Assembly (NCBI GenBank): GCA_029168955.1
Contig: JAPDOI010001837.1
Coordinates: 1 to 64,000 of the forward strand
DNA length: 64,000 nt
Source: Aplectana chamaeleonis
Taxonomy: Eukaryota > Nematoda > Chromadorea > Rhabditida > Cosmocercidae
Reading direction: 5' to 3'
Shown here: positions 11,568 to 23,250 of the stretch, one piece after another
How positions within the stretch are numbered: the first letter of the stretch is position 1
Layout: the number at the start of each line of letters is the position of its first letter
Program-made: the position numbers and the translations under genes
The notes under the pieces: model-generated
The model's input: the letters and a program-made list of their open reading frames with translations, nothing else
Databases searched by the model: none
What the model was told of the DNA's origin: nothing

Positions 11568-12570
11568 GTGCCGACGGATTGTAAAACTAGGCTTGTAACC
11601 ACGGGAGACGATTTAAGGATTCGAACATGTGCTACCGCATCCGGGGCAGCCGTTGCGCCGGATCTGATGAACCAAAACCAGGGTTCCGGTGACAAACATG
11701 CTACTGGTTATACGGATAGAATTTTCACGCCGAAGCGGGAAGTTCAAGTCGCTGCGTGGAACGTACGCACAGGCCAGCATGTTGGGCAGAAGGAAGTGAT
11801 CGCTCGCGAATTGGCGCGTTACAACATCTCCATTGCGACGCTCTCGGAGCTACGCATGACAGGGTCTGGACGAACGGTCGTGCAAATCCCCGATACTGCG
11901 CTCAAATTACGCTGTTCTATTCTGGAGGAGATAAGCACATGAAAGGTGTCGGCTTCGCTTCGGATGGAAGACTAAGAGGACTAAGAGCGTGCTGGCTTTT
12001 CAACCAATATCGAGCCGTCTGGCCGTATTGACACTAGCGGGTACAGTAAAGACGCACATAATTTCTGTCTACGCTCCCACGGAAGTCAGCTCAGGCGATG
12101 CGAAGGATGAATTTTACACCAGTCTACAGGACGCTATCGACACATTGCCAAGAACGGATTCCATAATTATCGCTGGCGATTTGAATGCTCATGTTGGAGC
12201 AGATAGGTCGGGCTGGGAAGGAACATTGGGCCGATACGGACTAGGTGAAGTAAATGAAAATGGTATGCGTCTACTGCCGTTCGCCGCAGGCAATGGACTA
12301 TTAGTCGGAAACAGTCATTACCAGCATCCTCGTAAGCATCAACTCACCTGGCGTGCACCGAATGGCAAGGACTCTGCTGTACTAGACTACATTCTCGTCA
12401 AGACGCGTTTCCGGTCATCATTACAGGACGTGCGTGTGAAGCGTGGCGCTGAATGTGGAACTGCCAACCATCTTCTCTGTGCTAAAGTCAGGCTCAAGCT
12501 CCAACGTGTCAAGTCTCAATCGGCGTCACAGTCAAAAAGGGATTGGTCGAAGTTGAAGGAGCCAGAGTAA
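11568..12570 (+). pseudogene. RTE endonuclease domain (AP endonuclease type), frameshifted
   Basis: This part nicks target DNA to prime reverse transcription. The first segment (11568-11942) contains AAWNVRTG and LSELRMTGSG, the Asn and Glu blocks of the endonuclease/exonuclease/phosphatase fold. The reading then moves to the next frame (FYSGGDKHMKGVGFASDG, about 11905-11970) and again to a third frame (11989-12570), which carries ISVYAPTE, IIAGDLNAHVG and LTWRAPNGKDSAVLDYILV. The normal Ser-Asp-His block near the end reads GTANHLLC, so a catalytic Asp also seems lost. The segment ends at TAA 12568-12570, which is in frame with the reverse transcriptase that follows. Confidence 0.85.
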
Positions 12571-14673
12571 GTGCAACGATTCCAATTGGAGCTGTCAAAC
12601 CGATTCTCTTCGTTTATGGTGCACGATGAAGTGAATGCAGAAGAAGAGCAGTTCTCTAGCGTAGTTTGTAATTGTGCTGAAAACGTATGTCCTCCCGTCA
12701 GGCAGAGAACGCAACCGTGGATCTCGGACAGATGTCTAGAACTCGTAGATCAACGAAAGAAGGCAAAGCTTGTCAACCACACTTTGTATGTCCAGTTGAA
12801 TCGTGAAGTACGACGGCAGCTGAAATTGGAGCGCGAGGCGTACTGGAACACAGTTGCAGAAGAAATGGAGCAAGCATCATCAAGGCATGACTTCCGCACA
12901 CTGTTCTCGACTTTAAGACGGCTCAGTGGCAAAACCAAGGTCACAAGCGACAATATCAGGAAGGCTGACGGCTCCTTCGTCCGATCGTCCACAGAACGTC
13001 TCGAGCGATGGAAGGAGTTTTTTGAAGGATTTTACCGGAGTGACGAGTCTCATACTACTGCTACGCCAATCCTTGCTGAACCTCATGTGATCGCTTCGGA
13101 CGCCCCACCATCCATGGAAGAAGTTGCTGCTGCTGTGAAGCTACTAAAGTCGGGCAAAGCTGCTGGTGTGGACATGGTAATCGCAGAAGCTTCAAAAGCT
13201 GGTGAAGATATTTTGATGCGCCGTCTACTATTACTACTGCAGCTAGTATGGCGTACTGAGAAAATTCCTGCGTTGCGGAAACGAGCGATTATAGTACCTG
13301 TTCTTAAAAAAGGCGACAGCAGTCAGTGCAAAAACTATCGCGGTATTAGCTTGCTGTCCATCACTAGCAAAGTGTTCACAAGGATTCTGCAGCTGCGTCT
13401 TCAAAAGCATCGGGAAACTGTAGCCAGAGATAAGCAAGCAGGCTTCCGTCCTGGTCGTGGATGATGTGATCAAGTTTTCACCATCAGACAGATTCTTGAG
13501 GAACGCATACGTTGCGCCAAGCGCGCAGTTGTTGTCTTCATCGATTTCTGCGCGGAATTTGATAGCGTCTCGTTGCCGGCTGTGTGGCTGTCTTTACGAT
13601 CGGAGCGCGTACCGGAAAAGATAGTGCGTCTTCCTCAAGAGACCTATACAGGCTCATGCAGTTGCATTCGCGTACAAAAGGAACTTTCCGCCTCATTACC
13701 GATTCGAAGTGGTGTACGACAAGGATGTGTTGCGTCTCCTTTGCTGTTTAATGCAGCAGTTGACGCCATCATGCGGAGAGTTTTCAATGGCCCGCAAGGA
13801 GTTCAATTCGGTGATAGTCATTTCGTAACCGACCTAATGTTTGCTGACGACGGCGCTGTTCTTGCTAACAGTGATGGCGAGGCTACCGACATTCTACACC
13901 AGATCGCGACACTAGCTAGCTCATACGGTCTTACGACAAATTCCGACAAAACGAAGGTGATGACAAGTGATGGGTCATCAGCTGCAGTCACCCTCCACGG
14001 TGTCCAGATTGAACAAAAGGATCGTTTCAAGTACCTTGGCTCCGTCATTCAACAAAGCAAGATCGCCTCAACAGCTGAAGTTCTTAGCAGGATTGGTCAA
14101 GCTGCTTCTGCATTTGGAGCACTAGACTGGTGCTTATGGAGGGGTCCAAACGTAGCCATTGGAACGAAAATGAGGATCTACCATTCGCTTGTCGTGCCAG
14201 TTTTGCTGTATGGAGCTGAGACGTGGACACTGCTAAAATCGGATCTTCAGAAACTCGAAGTGTTTCAAATGCGATGTCTCCGACGGATCCTTCGCGTGTC
14301 CTTACGCGACCATGTCACGAGTGAGAATGTTCGCTTACGTTGCGAGGACCAACCCTCGATTGAATGCGAAGTCAGAAAACGTAGGTTGCGCTGGTTTGGT
14401 CATGTTTGCCGCATGCCAATAGAACGCCTGCCTCGCCAGTTGCTCTTCAGACAACGTTCGGTGGAATGAAAGGTGCAGCGATCGGCGCCCAGAAAGACTT
14501 GGATTAAGCAGGTTGAAGATGATTTGGTGACACGCAGACTGTCTGTGGCTGATGCTAGACTAATGGCACTGGATCGCTCTGCGTGGAAGGCAGTTGTTCG
14601 TGATGCTTATCTCCCCATGGCACCCACAGCGGCGTGCTGGCTCCGAGGTCAGCCTCTGCAGGCCATCAGCTAA
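12571..14673 (+). pseudogene. RTE reverse transcriptase and C-terminal domain with in-frame stops
   Basis: The frame continues from the endonuclease segment. It includes KSGKAAGVD, PVLKKGDSSQCKNYRGISLL, QAGFRPGRG, then TGA at 13462-13464. Motif A reads FIDFCAEFDSV where the family usually has FIDFKAAFDSV. RSGVRQGCVASPLLFN and the catalytic FADD (in LMFADDGAVLA) are intact. The C-terminal part has LLYGAETWTL and RLRWFGHVCRMP, typical for hookworm-type RTE proteins. A second TGA lies at 14467-14469; after it the same frame continues to TAA at 14671-14673. Without the stops it would be one protein. Confidence 0.88.
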
Positions 14674-14756
14674 TGGGACGGTAAGTAAGGTAAGGTAAGG
14701 TGTTTTATGAGTCCAAATCCCACTGAGCAGAATCAGACATCCCAGAGTCTCGTTCT

Positions 14757-14890
14757 CGGCTCAATGAAGAGATACGGGTCCCAAACTCAGGCTGTGAGCT
14801 GTACTAGTAAAAAGCTCCAAATGAACCCCATATAGGCAGGATCCATGGTGAAAAGTGTTTTTTCTCATACTTTTACTGTTACAAGTCCGA
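14757..14890 (+). repeat. Dispersed repeat, right copy flanking the RTE element
   Basis: Direct counterpart of 11196-11345, sharing CTCAGGCTGTGAGCTGTACT-like sequence and a GCAGGATCC block. The LINE insertion separates the two copies. Confidence 0.6.
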
Positions 14891-14904
14891 AGAAAACCCT
14901 GAGA

Positions 14905-15135
14905 AAAAAAATTTTTTGGTCCCAAAAAATAGGTCCCAAAATGTTGCAAATGTTCCAAAAATAATTTTTGTATAGGTTGAAAAACGACATTTTCCTAGAC
15001 CTTCACCATTTCTGGAATCACCTAAGAAAATTTTTTTGGTACAAAAGATGTAGGTCCCAAAATGCTGCACTTGTTTGAGAAAGCATCCTTCTATAGGTAA
15101 GAAAACTACTTTTTCCGACCTTGACCACCTCTGGT
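14905..15135 (+). repeat. Two-copy tandem repeat, about 120-bp period
   Basis: Two diverged copies of a unit with TAGGTCCCAAAATGTTGCA, TATAGGTTGAAAAACGAC and CACCATTTCTGG; the second has TAGGTCCCAAAATGCTGCA, TATAGGTAAGAAAACTAC and CACCACCTCTGG. No coding function is evident. The stretch 15136-15458 that follows holds nothing recognisable until the LINE's first open frame. Confidence 0.65.
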
Positions 15136-15458
15136 ACAGTTTTGGATCTCCTCCTGGGAGAGTGAATCATCTCCACACCACAGTTTGGGGATGAGATTTT
15201 GTAAGCAGCTAGACAGTAGGATAGAAAACTGTTTCATCTTAACGCACATGTCATACTTTACTCAATCTTTCCTAACAGTTAGGTGAAATACGTAAACTTT
15301 CATGAAGAGTCACCATATCAAATCATTTGATAAACCTCCACGCTGAGCGGTCGAGTGTTTCATACCTCCGAAAACCTTACCTGTCATCATAACATCGGAG
15401 TTACCCATATCGTCAGTACTAATTCCTACTACCATCCCAACTAATACGTATCGACGAA

Positions 15459-16199
15459 ATGGCGACTAATGAATTATCGAGTGCAATCGAGGAAATGAAT
15501 AAGTGCAAGGAAGTTCCATAATGCGTACGGACGATCCTCCTAATGGTCACTGCTCAGCTGAGTTTGATTATTAAAGATAATGATCAGTTGCGTGCCGAGA
15601 GTGTTCAGTACGATCAAGAGAGACAGGAGCTGCGTGCCGAAATTGAGCGGCTACAGAAGAACATGGACGAAGTGTCTAAAAAGGCTGAGTGTGACGGATC
15701 AGGCCGAACTGTCGAGAAAGAGGTGGTCAAAGAAGACAATTTCCACGAATGCGAGCGGCAAAGATCGATAGTTGTGTGTGGTCTCCCTGAATCATCCTCT
15801 TCTGATTTGTGTTCACACTTACGCCACGATAACTTCAACGTTATGAGCATCCTTTCGATTCTTGGCATTGAAACTTACCCATTAGCTGTATATAGGTTAG
15901 GTTCGTTTTGGCCGGGTAAGTCGAGATTACTCAAGATTGTCTTACCTTCCACTCACCATCAGAGGCTAGCTATTGACTGTTCGCATCGTTTACGTTTCAC
16001 TCCTTTTAAGGGTCATTATATAAGACGGTCACTTTCTATAGAAGAGCTCAATGCAAGGAAGGAAAAGAGGCAGCTCATGGTTGCTGGATATCGCAACGGA
16101 GGGGGAGCGCAGAATTCTCAGGTTGGGAGTTCTCGTACTTCTCAGCGACAGCAGACATCCAGCAAGAAGAGCTGTCTTTCTAACAACCGTTTAAACTAA
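15459..16199 (+). pseudogene. LINE ORF1-like protein, coiled coil plus nucleic-acid-binding tail
   Basis: ATG at 15459 opens a frame of about 246 codons interrupted only by TAA at 15519-15521; the next in-frame ATG is 15543. Residues 30-70 are a heptad-rich coiled coil (QLRAESVQYDQERQELRAEI). The middle block IVVCGLPESSSSDL followed by YRLGSFWPGKSRLLKIVLPS is the fold seen in ORF1-type proteins of CR1 and jockey elements, which bind the element RNA. The tail is rich in Ser, Gln and basic residues. It lies 23 nt upstream of the endonuclease ORF. Confidence 0.72.
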
Positions 16200-16222
16200 T
16201 TGCTAGTCCGCGGATTGTTAAC

Positions 16223-18288
16223 ATGAAATGCTTTTATTCTAATGTTAGGTCTGTCGTGAAAAATTCTAAGGAAATTGACTTAGTTTTGGGGAATAATTTT
16301 GATTTGTTTGCGTTCACGGAGACGTGGTTGAAATCCCAGCACACGTTGTCCTCGGTTTTGTGTAACATATCATCTGAAGTGGAAGCTATTCGTTGTGACA
16401 GACCAAGGAGGGTCGGAGGATGAGTGATGGTGTTATTGAAAAAGAAATTTGAGTATGAAACGATTTTTTCGGAGTCCGTTTTGAAGAGTTATGAAATCTT
16501 AGCTATCGATGTTTATGGTAATTCTAACCCTTTTAGACTAGTAGTGGTTTACCGAGCGCCTTCCTGCTCTCAGCAGTACACAGATCAGTTGGTCAATACA
16601 ATAAGTGACCTAGTGACATTCGAACATCGGTCTGTTGTTGTGGGAGATTTTAATTTTCCTGATATTGATTGGAACGATCTAGAAAAATCATCCAGTGTTT
16701 CAAATGGAGCCGTTATTGAATTCGTCAATACTCATGACTTCGATCAGTATGTCAAAGGACCCACCAGGAGTCTGCACACACTTGACTTAGTGCTAACTAA
16801 TGACAATACCTTTCTTGATGAAGTTAGAATTAAACCTCCAGTAGGTTCCAGCGATCACGCCAGTGTTTCTTTTGAATTGCGTGCCCAAGCTAATGACTGC
16901 TATGTGACTTATCGACGGCATTTCTCAAAGTGTGATTATTCCAAAATTTGTTATTACCTAGCTGATGTCATGTGGATTGATTCTTTGGAAACTAACGCCT
17001 CAGTTGATGATAAATACGAAATGTTCTCGAGAATTTTACACCATGCGATTCAATTATTTGTACCGTTGAAGCGTGTTTTCTCTACCCGCTCTTTTCTTAC
17101 TAAATATCTAGAAAATATGCTAGCCCATAAAAACTGCTTGTTTGATGAGGCGTACAGGACTCAGGCGCCTTCCGACTGGGAGAAGTTCAAAACGTTTTCC
17201 ACACAGTTTTCAAAGAAATTGGAAAAGTACAATCACAATGTAGAAAAGCGAATAATTGAATCTGGTCAGAAAAAAGGTTTTTACAAGTACTTGAATAAAA
17301 AGCTGAGTAGAACAAACAGCATTGCAGTTTTGAAAAAAAAAGGAAATGAACGAGCGATCCAAGATCTAGATAAAGCAAATTTACTAGCACAGCAATTCAG
17401 CGAAGTTTTTTTCTACTGATGAGTTCATCTTTCCCAGATTTCAATCCCACTCTATTGTCAAGTATGGATATCATTCCTTGGTTCGATGACGAAAAAATTT
17501 ACGAACTCATACACGCATGGCCGTCATCTTTTTCAGTGTCTGTTGACCACATTCCTCTTCAATTCATCAAGGAAACGGCCCATGTGATAGCTAAACCGTT
17601 GGCATATATTTTCAATCAGTCTTTAATGTATTCAGAAGTACCTAAACGTTGGAAACACTCCTATGTGACGCCATTGCTCAAAAAAGAGCCTGCTAATGAC
17701 CCAAAGAACTATAGGCCAGTCAGCATAACCTCGTTATTTTGCCGCATTTTCGAAAAGGTACTGAAAACCCACATGGTGAGGCATCTTGAGGATAACTCTA
17801 TAATTCCAAGTTGTCAGCATGGTTTTATTAAAGGAAGGTCGACTGAAACGAATCTCCTGGAGTGTCTGAATGATTGGGCTAATGTCCTAGAAATGAAAGG
17901 GACATGTGATATCATTTATTTGGATTTCTCCAAAGCTTTCGATCGGGTCAGCCATGGAAAACTCGTATATAAACTAAATAAGTTGGGTTTTCATCCCATG
18001 TTTACAAAATGGATAGAAGAGTTTCTAAGTTGTAGGACATTCCAGGTGAGGGTAAATCAGACTTTATCAGATGTTTATGAAGTCAAGAGTGGTGTGCCAC
18101 AGGGAAGAGTGTTATCTCCAACACTTTTTGCCATTTTCACTGCCGACTTAGCTGGAACTATTGAGGATCTTGGTGTCAAATCCATGCAATATGCTGATGA
18201 CTTTAAGATCTACAGCAAGATCATCGAAAATCCCTCAGATAATCTACAGAAAGCTATCGATGCTGTCGATAGATGGGCGCACTCTTGA
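16223..18288 (+). pseudogene. LINE ORF2: endonuclease and reverse transcriptase, broken
   Basis: The endonuclease begins MKCFYSNVRSVVKN with FAFTETWL, then meets TGA at 16421-16423 and continues in frame with VVYRAPS, VVVGDFNFPDIDW and VGSSDHASVSF (complete catalytic blocks). A frame change occurs at the T run near 17408. From 17419 the reverse transcriptase has TPLLKKEPANDPKNYRPVS, GFIKGRSTETNL, IIYLDFSKAFDRVSH, SGVPQGRVLSPTLFAIF and the catalytic YADD (QYADDFKIY). The frame ends at 18286-18288; decayed thumb-region coding continues to the insertion point in KAYTTY. Confidence 0.88.
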
Positions 18289-18546
18289 GTGTTACCTCTT
18301 GCTCCTGAAAAAAACCAACATATGAGGGTAGGTAGGTGCGATATTTCGCGGCGGTATACAATTGAAAACGATGCTATTCCCATTGTATAAAAAGTAGTTG
18401 ATTTGGGATTCTCTTACGACAACAGACTGGATTTCACTGAGCACTACAAAATTATCTGCAGGAGAGCAAATGCTCGCACCTACCAGTTGCTTAAGGGTTT
18501 GGCAACGAAAAACAAGAGTGTGTTAACAAAGGCATACACAACTTAT

Positions 18547-21500
18547 ACACGATTTTTTGGAAGTTTTTTGCCGTAACTGCAGTTTGACGTCGCAGTGCAC
18601 GTTATAGTATGTTTGCACAAAGTGTTGAGTTGATCGCAAAACGCCTGGCTCCGGGCGAGATTGAACCAGCATATTCCCTTTCCGGGGGAGCGCCTTATCG
18701 CACTGCACCACCGAAGCCCCAGCGCCGCTCTCACTCAACTGCTCGGTAAATCTTCACCGAAGCAATCACCCTTTCACCCGCATAACGGGATGAAACAGGT
18801 ATACCGTCAGAGACTATCTAACAGTCGTAGACCTGTCAAGATGATGCCCTAGTTAAGTCCTACACGATTTTGGAAGTTTTTGCCGTAACTGCAGTTTGAC
18901 GTCGCAGTGCACGTTATAGTATGTTTGCACAAAGTGTTGAGTTGATCGCAAAACGCTTGGCTCCGGGCGAGATTGAACCAGCATATTCCCTTTCCGGGGA
19001 GCGCCTTATCGCACTGCACCACCGAAGCCCCAGCGCCGCTCACTCAACTGCTCGGTAAATCTTCACCGAAGCAATCACCCTTTCACCCGCATAACGGGAT
19101 GAAACAGGTATACCGTCAGAGTCTCTCTAACAGTGGTAGCCCTGGCAAGCTGATGCCCTAGTTGTCCTACACGATTTTTTGAAGTTTTTTGCCGTAACTG
19201 CAGTTTGACGTCGCAGTGCACGTTATAGTATGTTTGCACAAAGTGTTGAGTTGATCGCAAAACGCTGGGGTCCGGGGGAGACTGAACCAGCATATTCTTC
19301 CGGGGAGCGCCTCATTGCACTGCACCACCGAAGCCCAGCGCCGCTCTCACTCATCTGCTCGGTTAATCTTCACCGAAGCAATTCACGCGACGTCAAACTG
19401 CAGTTACGGCAAAAAACTTCCAAAAAAAATCGTGTAGGACTTAACTAGGGCATCATCTTGACAGGTCTACGACTGTTATATAGTCTATGACGATATACCT
19501 GTTTCACCCCTTTATGCGGATGAAGGGATTACTGCTCCGGTGAAGATTCATCGAGCAGCCGAGTGAGAGCGTTGCTGGGGCTTCGGTAGTGCAGTGTGAT
19601 AAGGCGCTTCCCCGGAGAGGGAAGATGCTGGTTCAATCTCGCCCGGAGCCAAGCGTTTTGCGATCAACTCAGCACCTTGTGTAAACATACCATAACGTGC
19701 ACTGCGACGTCAAACTGCAGTTACGGCAAAACTTCCAAAAATCGTGTAGGACTTTAACTAGGCATCATCTTGACAGGTCTACGACTGTTAGATAGTCTCT
19801 GACGGTATACCTGTTTCATCCCGTTATGCGGGTGAAAGGGTGATTGCTTCGGTGAAGATTTACCGAGCAGTTGAGTGAGAGCGGCGCTGGGGCTTCGGTG
19901 GTGCAGTGCGACAAGGCGCTCCCCCGGAAAGGGAATATGCTGGTTCAATCTCGCCCAGAGCCAAGCGTTTTTCGATCAACTCAACAACTTGTGAAAACAT
20001 ACTATAATGTGCACTGCGACGTCAAACTGCAGTTACGGCAAAAAACTTCCAAAAATCGTGTAAGACTTAACTAGGGCATCATCTTGACAGGTCTGCGACT
20101 GTTAGATAGTCTCTGACGGTATACCTGTTTCATCCCGTTATGCGGGTGAAAGGGTGATTGCTTCGGTGAAGATTTACCGAGCAGTTGAGTGAGAGCGGCG
20201 CTGGGGCTTCGGTGGTGCAGGGCGACAAGGCGCTCCCCGGAAAGGGAATATGCTGGTTCAATCTTCGCCCGGAGCCAAGCGTTTTGCGATCAACTCAACA
20301 CTTTGTGCAAACATACTATAACGTGCACTGCGACGTCAAACCGCAGTTACGGCAAAAACTTCCAAAAATCGTGTAGGACTTAACTAGGGCATCATCTTGA
20401 CAGGTCTACGACTGTTAGATAGTCTCTGACGGTATACCTGTTTCATCCCGTTATGCGGGTGAAAGGGTGATTGTTTCGGTGAAGATTTACCGAGCAGTTG
20501 AGTGAGAGCGGCGCTGGGGCTTCGGTGGTGCAGTGCGATAAGGCGCTCCCCGGAAAGGAATATGCTGGTTCAATCTCGCCCGGAGCCAAGCGTTTTGCGA
20601 TCAACTCAACACTTTGTGCAAACATACTATAACGTGCACTGCGACGTCAAACTGCAGTTACGGCAAAACTTCCAAAAATCGTGTAGGACTTAACTAGGGC
20701 ATCATCTTGACAGGTCTACGACTGTTAGATAGTCTCTGACGGTATACCTGTTTCATCCCGTTATGCGGGTGAAAGGTGATTGCTTCGGTGAAGATTTACC
20801 GAGCAGTTGAGTGAGAGCGGCGCTGGGGCTTCAGTGGTGCAGTGCGATAAGGCGCTCCCCCGGAAAGGGAATATGCTGGTTCAATCTCGCCCGGAGCCAA
20901 GCGTTTTGCGATCAACTCAACACTTTGTGCAAACATACTATAACGTGCACTGCGACGTCAAACTGCAGTTACGGCAAAAACTTCCAAAAATCGTGTAGGA
21001 CTTAACTAGGGCATCATCTTGACAGGTCTACGACTGTTAGATAGTCTCTGACGGTATACCTGTTTCATCCCGTTATGCGGGTGAAAGGGTGATTGCTTCG
21101 GTGAAGATTTACCGAGCAGTTGAGTGAGAGCGGCGCTGGGGCTTCGGTGGTGCAGTGCGATAAGGCGCTCCCCCGGAAAGGGAATATGCTGGTTCAATCT
21201 CGCCCGGAGCCAAGCGTTTTGCGATCAACTCAACACTTTGTGCAAACATACTATAACGTGCACTGCGACGTCAAACTGCAGTTACGGCAAAAAACTTCCA
21301 AAAAATCGTGTAGGACTTAACTAGGGCATCATCTTGACAGGTCTACGACTGTTAGATAGTCTCTGACGGTATACCTGTTTCATCCCGTTATGCGGGTGAA
21401 AGGGTGATTGCTTCGGTGAAGATTTACCGAGCAGTTGAGTGAGAGCGGCGCTGGGGCTTCGGTGGTGCAGTGCGATAAGGCGCTCCCCCGGAAAGGGAAT

Positions 21501-21562
21501 ATGCTGGTTCAATCTCGCCCGGAGCCAAGCGTTTTGCGATCAACTCAACACTTTGTGCAAAA
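18547..21562. repeat. 312-bp satellite array of tRNA-like monomers, inserted in a LINE
   Basis: About ten monomers of 307-315 bp. Three are in one orientation (starts near 18547, 18862, 19169; the third is cut at about 19387) and about seven in the opposite orientation (junction marks near 19431, 19743, 20057, 20370, 20680, 20992, 21307). The orientation switch at about 19387 makes the array a large foldback. Each monomer contains a tRNA-like segment. The whole array is bounded by ATACACAACTTAT at 18534-18546 and 21563-21575, a 13-bp target duplication inside the LINE codons for AYTTY. Confidence 0.92.
21140..21211 (+). other. tRNA-like segment of the satellite monomer (example copy)
   Basis: GGCTTCGG at the start can pair with CCGGAGCC at the end as an acceptor-like stem. 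Downstream is an A-box-like TGGTGCAGTGCGATAAGGCG, a weak anticodon-like hairpin (TCCC ... GGGA), and GGTTCAATC, whose TTCAATC fits the T-loop rule TTCRANY. The T stem has one mismatch, and the D loop lacks the usual GG. It is best read as a tRNA-derived SINE head or degenerate tRNA, not a working tRNA. Homologous segments recur in every complete monomer. Confidence 0.6.
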
Positions 21563-21575
21563 ATACACAACTTAT

Positions 21576-21953
21576 GTAAGACCTCTGGTGAAATGTGGAA
21601 CAACAGTATTCGAACCGCATAAGGTGAGGGGCATTCAACCTATTGAGAAAATTTCGAATAAGTACACACGAAAGGTGGTAGCCAGATACGGAGGATTCCT
21701 GTATTCTCGTATTCCTAAGTCTCAAATAAGAACCAAAGTCTTGGGAATGCACTCCTTGCAATCTAGGAGGAAGCTGAGAGATGTATGTATGGTTTTTAAA
21801 ATAGTTTCGGGTATGGCTTGTGTCAAGCGTTCCTTTTTTTCAACTTACTTCATCGTGAACACGTGGAGGAAGTATCAAAATCACATATTCTATACCGAAG
21901 AGTGGAATCAGATCGCATGTCTTTACGGTGCGTGCTGGCTCTGCTTATGTTGA
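21576..21953 (+). pseudogene. C-terminal part of the split LINE ORF2
   Basis: Coding resumes immediately after the second copy of the 13-bp target duplication: TTYVRPLVKCGTTVF, then RGIQPIEKISNKYTRKV and LGMHSLQSRRKLRDVCMVFKI (cut here to short blocks). These are the conserved thumb/C-terminal blocks that follow reverse transcriptase in CR1/jockey proteins (the usual wording is YVRP-VEYG, IE-VQ-RFTR, LESLEYRRL). It proves that the satellite interrupted a pre-existing LINE. Confidence 0.8.
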
Positions 21954-22828
21954 GTTGAGGAGTACCATTGATCCTATACCGACTAACTTTGGAGCTTTCA
22001 AACGATTGGCTTCCATTCCTATTCTTTCGTACTAATGTGTTTCACTATGCATTCTGCGAATTATGTATGATCATCGGTGTGTATTTGAATTTCTTGTTTA
22101 TTATCCTACGACTGTCTTAAACGGTGTAATGAATTATTATTATTATTAACATAATAGCCGTACTCCGCAAAATTTGGCGCAGAGAACGACAGTACTATTA
22201 ACGCTTACAAATAGAAGTACAAATAGGACGCATCAATCTTAGATAAAAACTAAATTCACCGCTGACCAGATCTCCATGGAACGCAATAACAAATCCGGTA
22301 TTGCTGCTGGGGGCCCCTATTAAGGTTCCAATTTTTTCTTCTGATTTTCGTTATGATCTGAAGAAACCAAATTCTTCAGTATCTAAGAATGGAAAATGAA
22401 TAAATCGCAACGCTAGTAACCGAACCTGGACTCATACCGGGCTTCAGCAAACTAATTATCTCCCTTTTGTCGTACTCACTTACAAGGGACCACTTCGAAC
22501 GTAAAATGGAGTTTTGAAAAACGGTCTTCTGAGGGTTGTAGAGGAGTTAAAAAGAAACAATTTGAGATTTTAAAATTTCACTCAGTCCTCACGGGTAGAC
22601 CAAACACGATCAAAAAAGGAAAGAAGCCAGAACGTCGGATTGGGAGGACGTAGCACAAATGTGAGCTATACAGTGGCCTTGAAATCATCTGAAAAGGTTC
22701 TCCTAAAAGTTTGAGGATGAAAACTAGCTAGGCTCTCGAGTTATGACTTGTTCATTGATCCCCTGAACAATGCTCGTTGCATTCAAGCCACCGATCACTG
22801 CAATGTGATAGTCGGGGTGAGCTAGCAG

Positions 22829-22897
22829 CACACCGTGGCTCAGTCGGTTAGGCGTTGGATTACGAAGCAATTGAAAGATGGTTTGAATACTGTGGGA
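22829..22897 (+). other. tRNA-derived SINE-like segment
   Basis: TGGCTCAGTCGGTTAGGCG at 22836 is an almost ideal tRNA A box and D arm. GGTTTGAATAC at 22880-22890 is a mutated B box. The spacing is about 44 nt, as in tRNAs. The acceptor stem is not convincing, so it is a relic and not a functional tRNA. Confidence 0.65.
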
Positions 22898-23250
22898 TCA
22901 TTACTGCATTATGGCTAGTAGTAATTACATTTCCATGTGTTCACCTTACCTCTTTTGAGTTTTAACAGTGTCTCTTGTTTTTTACACCTCTTTTCTTAAA
23001 TCGCAGATATAACGTGATATAAACGGAGAACGGTTCACAACAATGTTAGAAACTGTAGAAATTCCGAGGTTTCGACTATTGCTAGAATATCAAGAATACC
23101 CTTACCCTTCTCCCCCACATATGTTACAGAAAATTCGTCCTTAATTCGTAGAAACACTTCAGAGGACTTATTTTGATATATGACGCTGGAAAAAAAAGTT
23201 CGGACAAAATGAAGCTTCGTGGACTTGTTCCTTGATCAATGACCAATCTT

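Larger units (their letters stand above)
11509..14699 (+). mobile_element. RTE-clade LINE, nearly full length, inactive
   Basis: The element is about 3.19 kb, close to the usual 3.2-3.4 kb of RTE elements, and carries an AP endonuclease domain followed by reverse transcriptase. The direct repeat GTGTTTTATG at 11499-11508 and 14700-14709 is a probable target duplication. The 3' end is a short simple repeat (GGTAAGTAAGGTAAGGTAAGG type, broken here by spacing), as expected for RTE tails. Two frameshifts and three in-frame stops show it is dead. Confidence 0.85.
15459..22150 (+). mobile_element. CR1/jockey-like LINE, split by a satellite insertion
   Basis: A two-ORF non-LTR retrotransposon. ORF1 has a coiled coil, and ORF2 has endonuclease plus reverse transcriptase. 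The tail is a run of ATT units (AATTATTATTATTATTAAC at about 22132), a 3' end typical of CR1-like elements. The 3016-bp block 18547-21562 is an insertion flanked by the 13-bp direct repeat ATACACAACTTAT; without it the element is about 3.7 kb. The 5' boundary is not defined. Premature stops and frameshifts show that it is not active. Confidence 0.82.

Noticed and set aside
12750..14048. Minus-strand open frames across the RTE element
   Set aside because: They are shadows of the well-supported plus-strand reverse transcriptase.
18547..21562. Functional tRNA gene cluster
   Set aside because: The tRNA-like segments lack a proper anticodon arm and D-loop GG, and the T stem has a mismatch; the order and spacing are those of a satellite.
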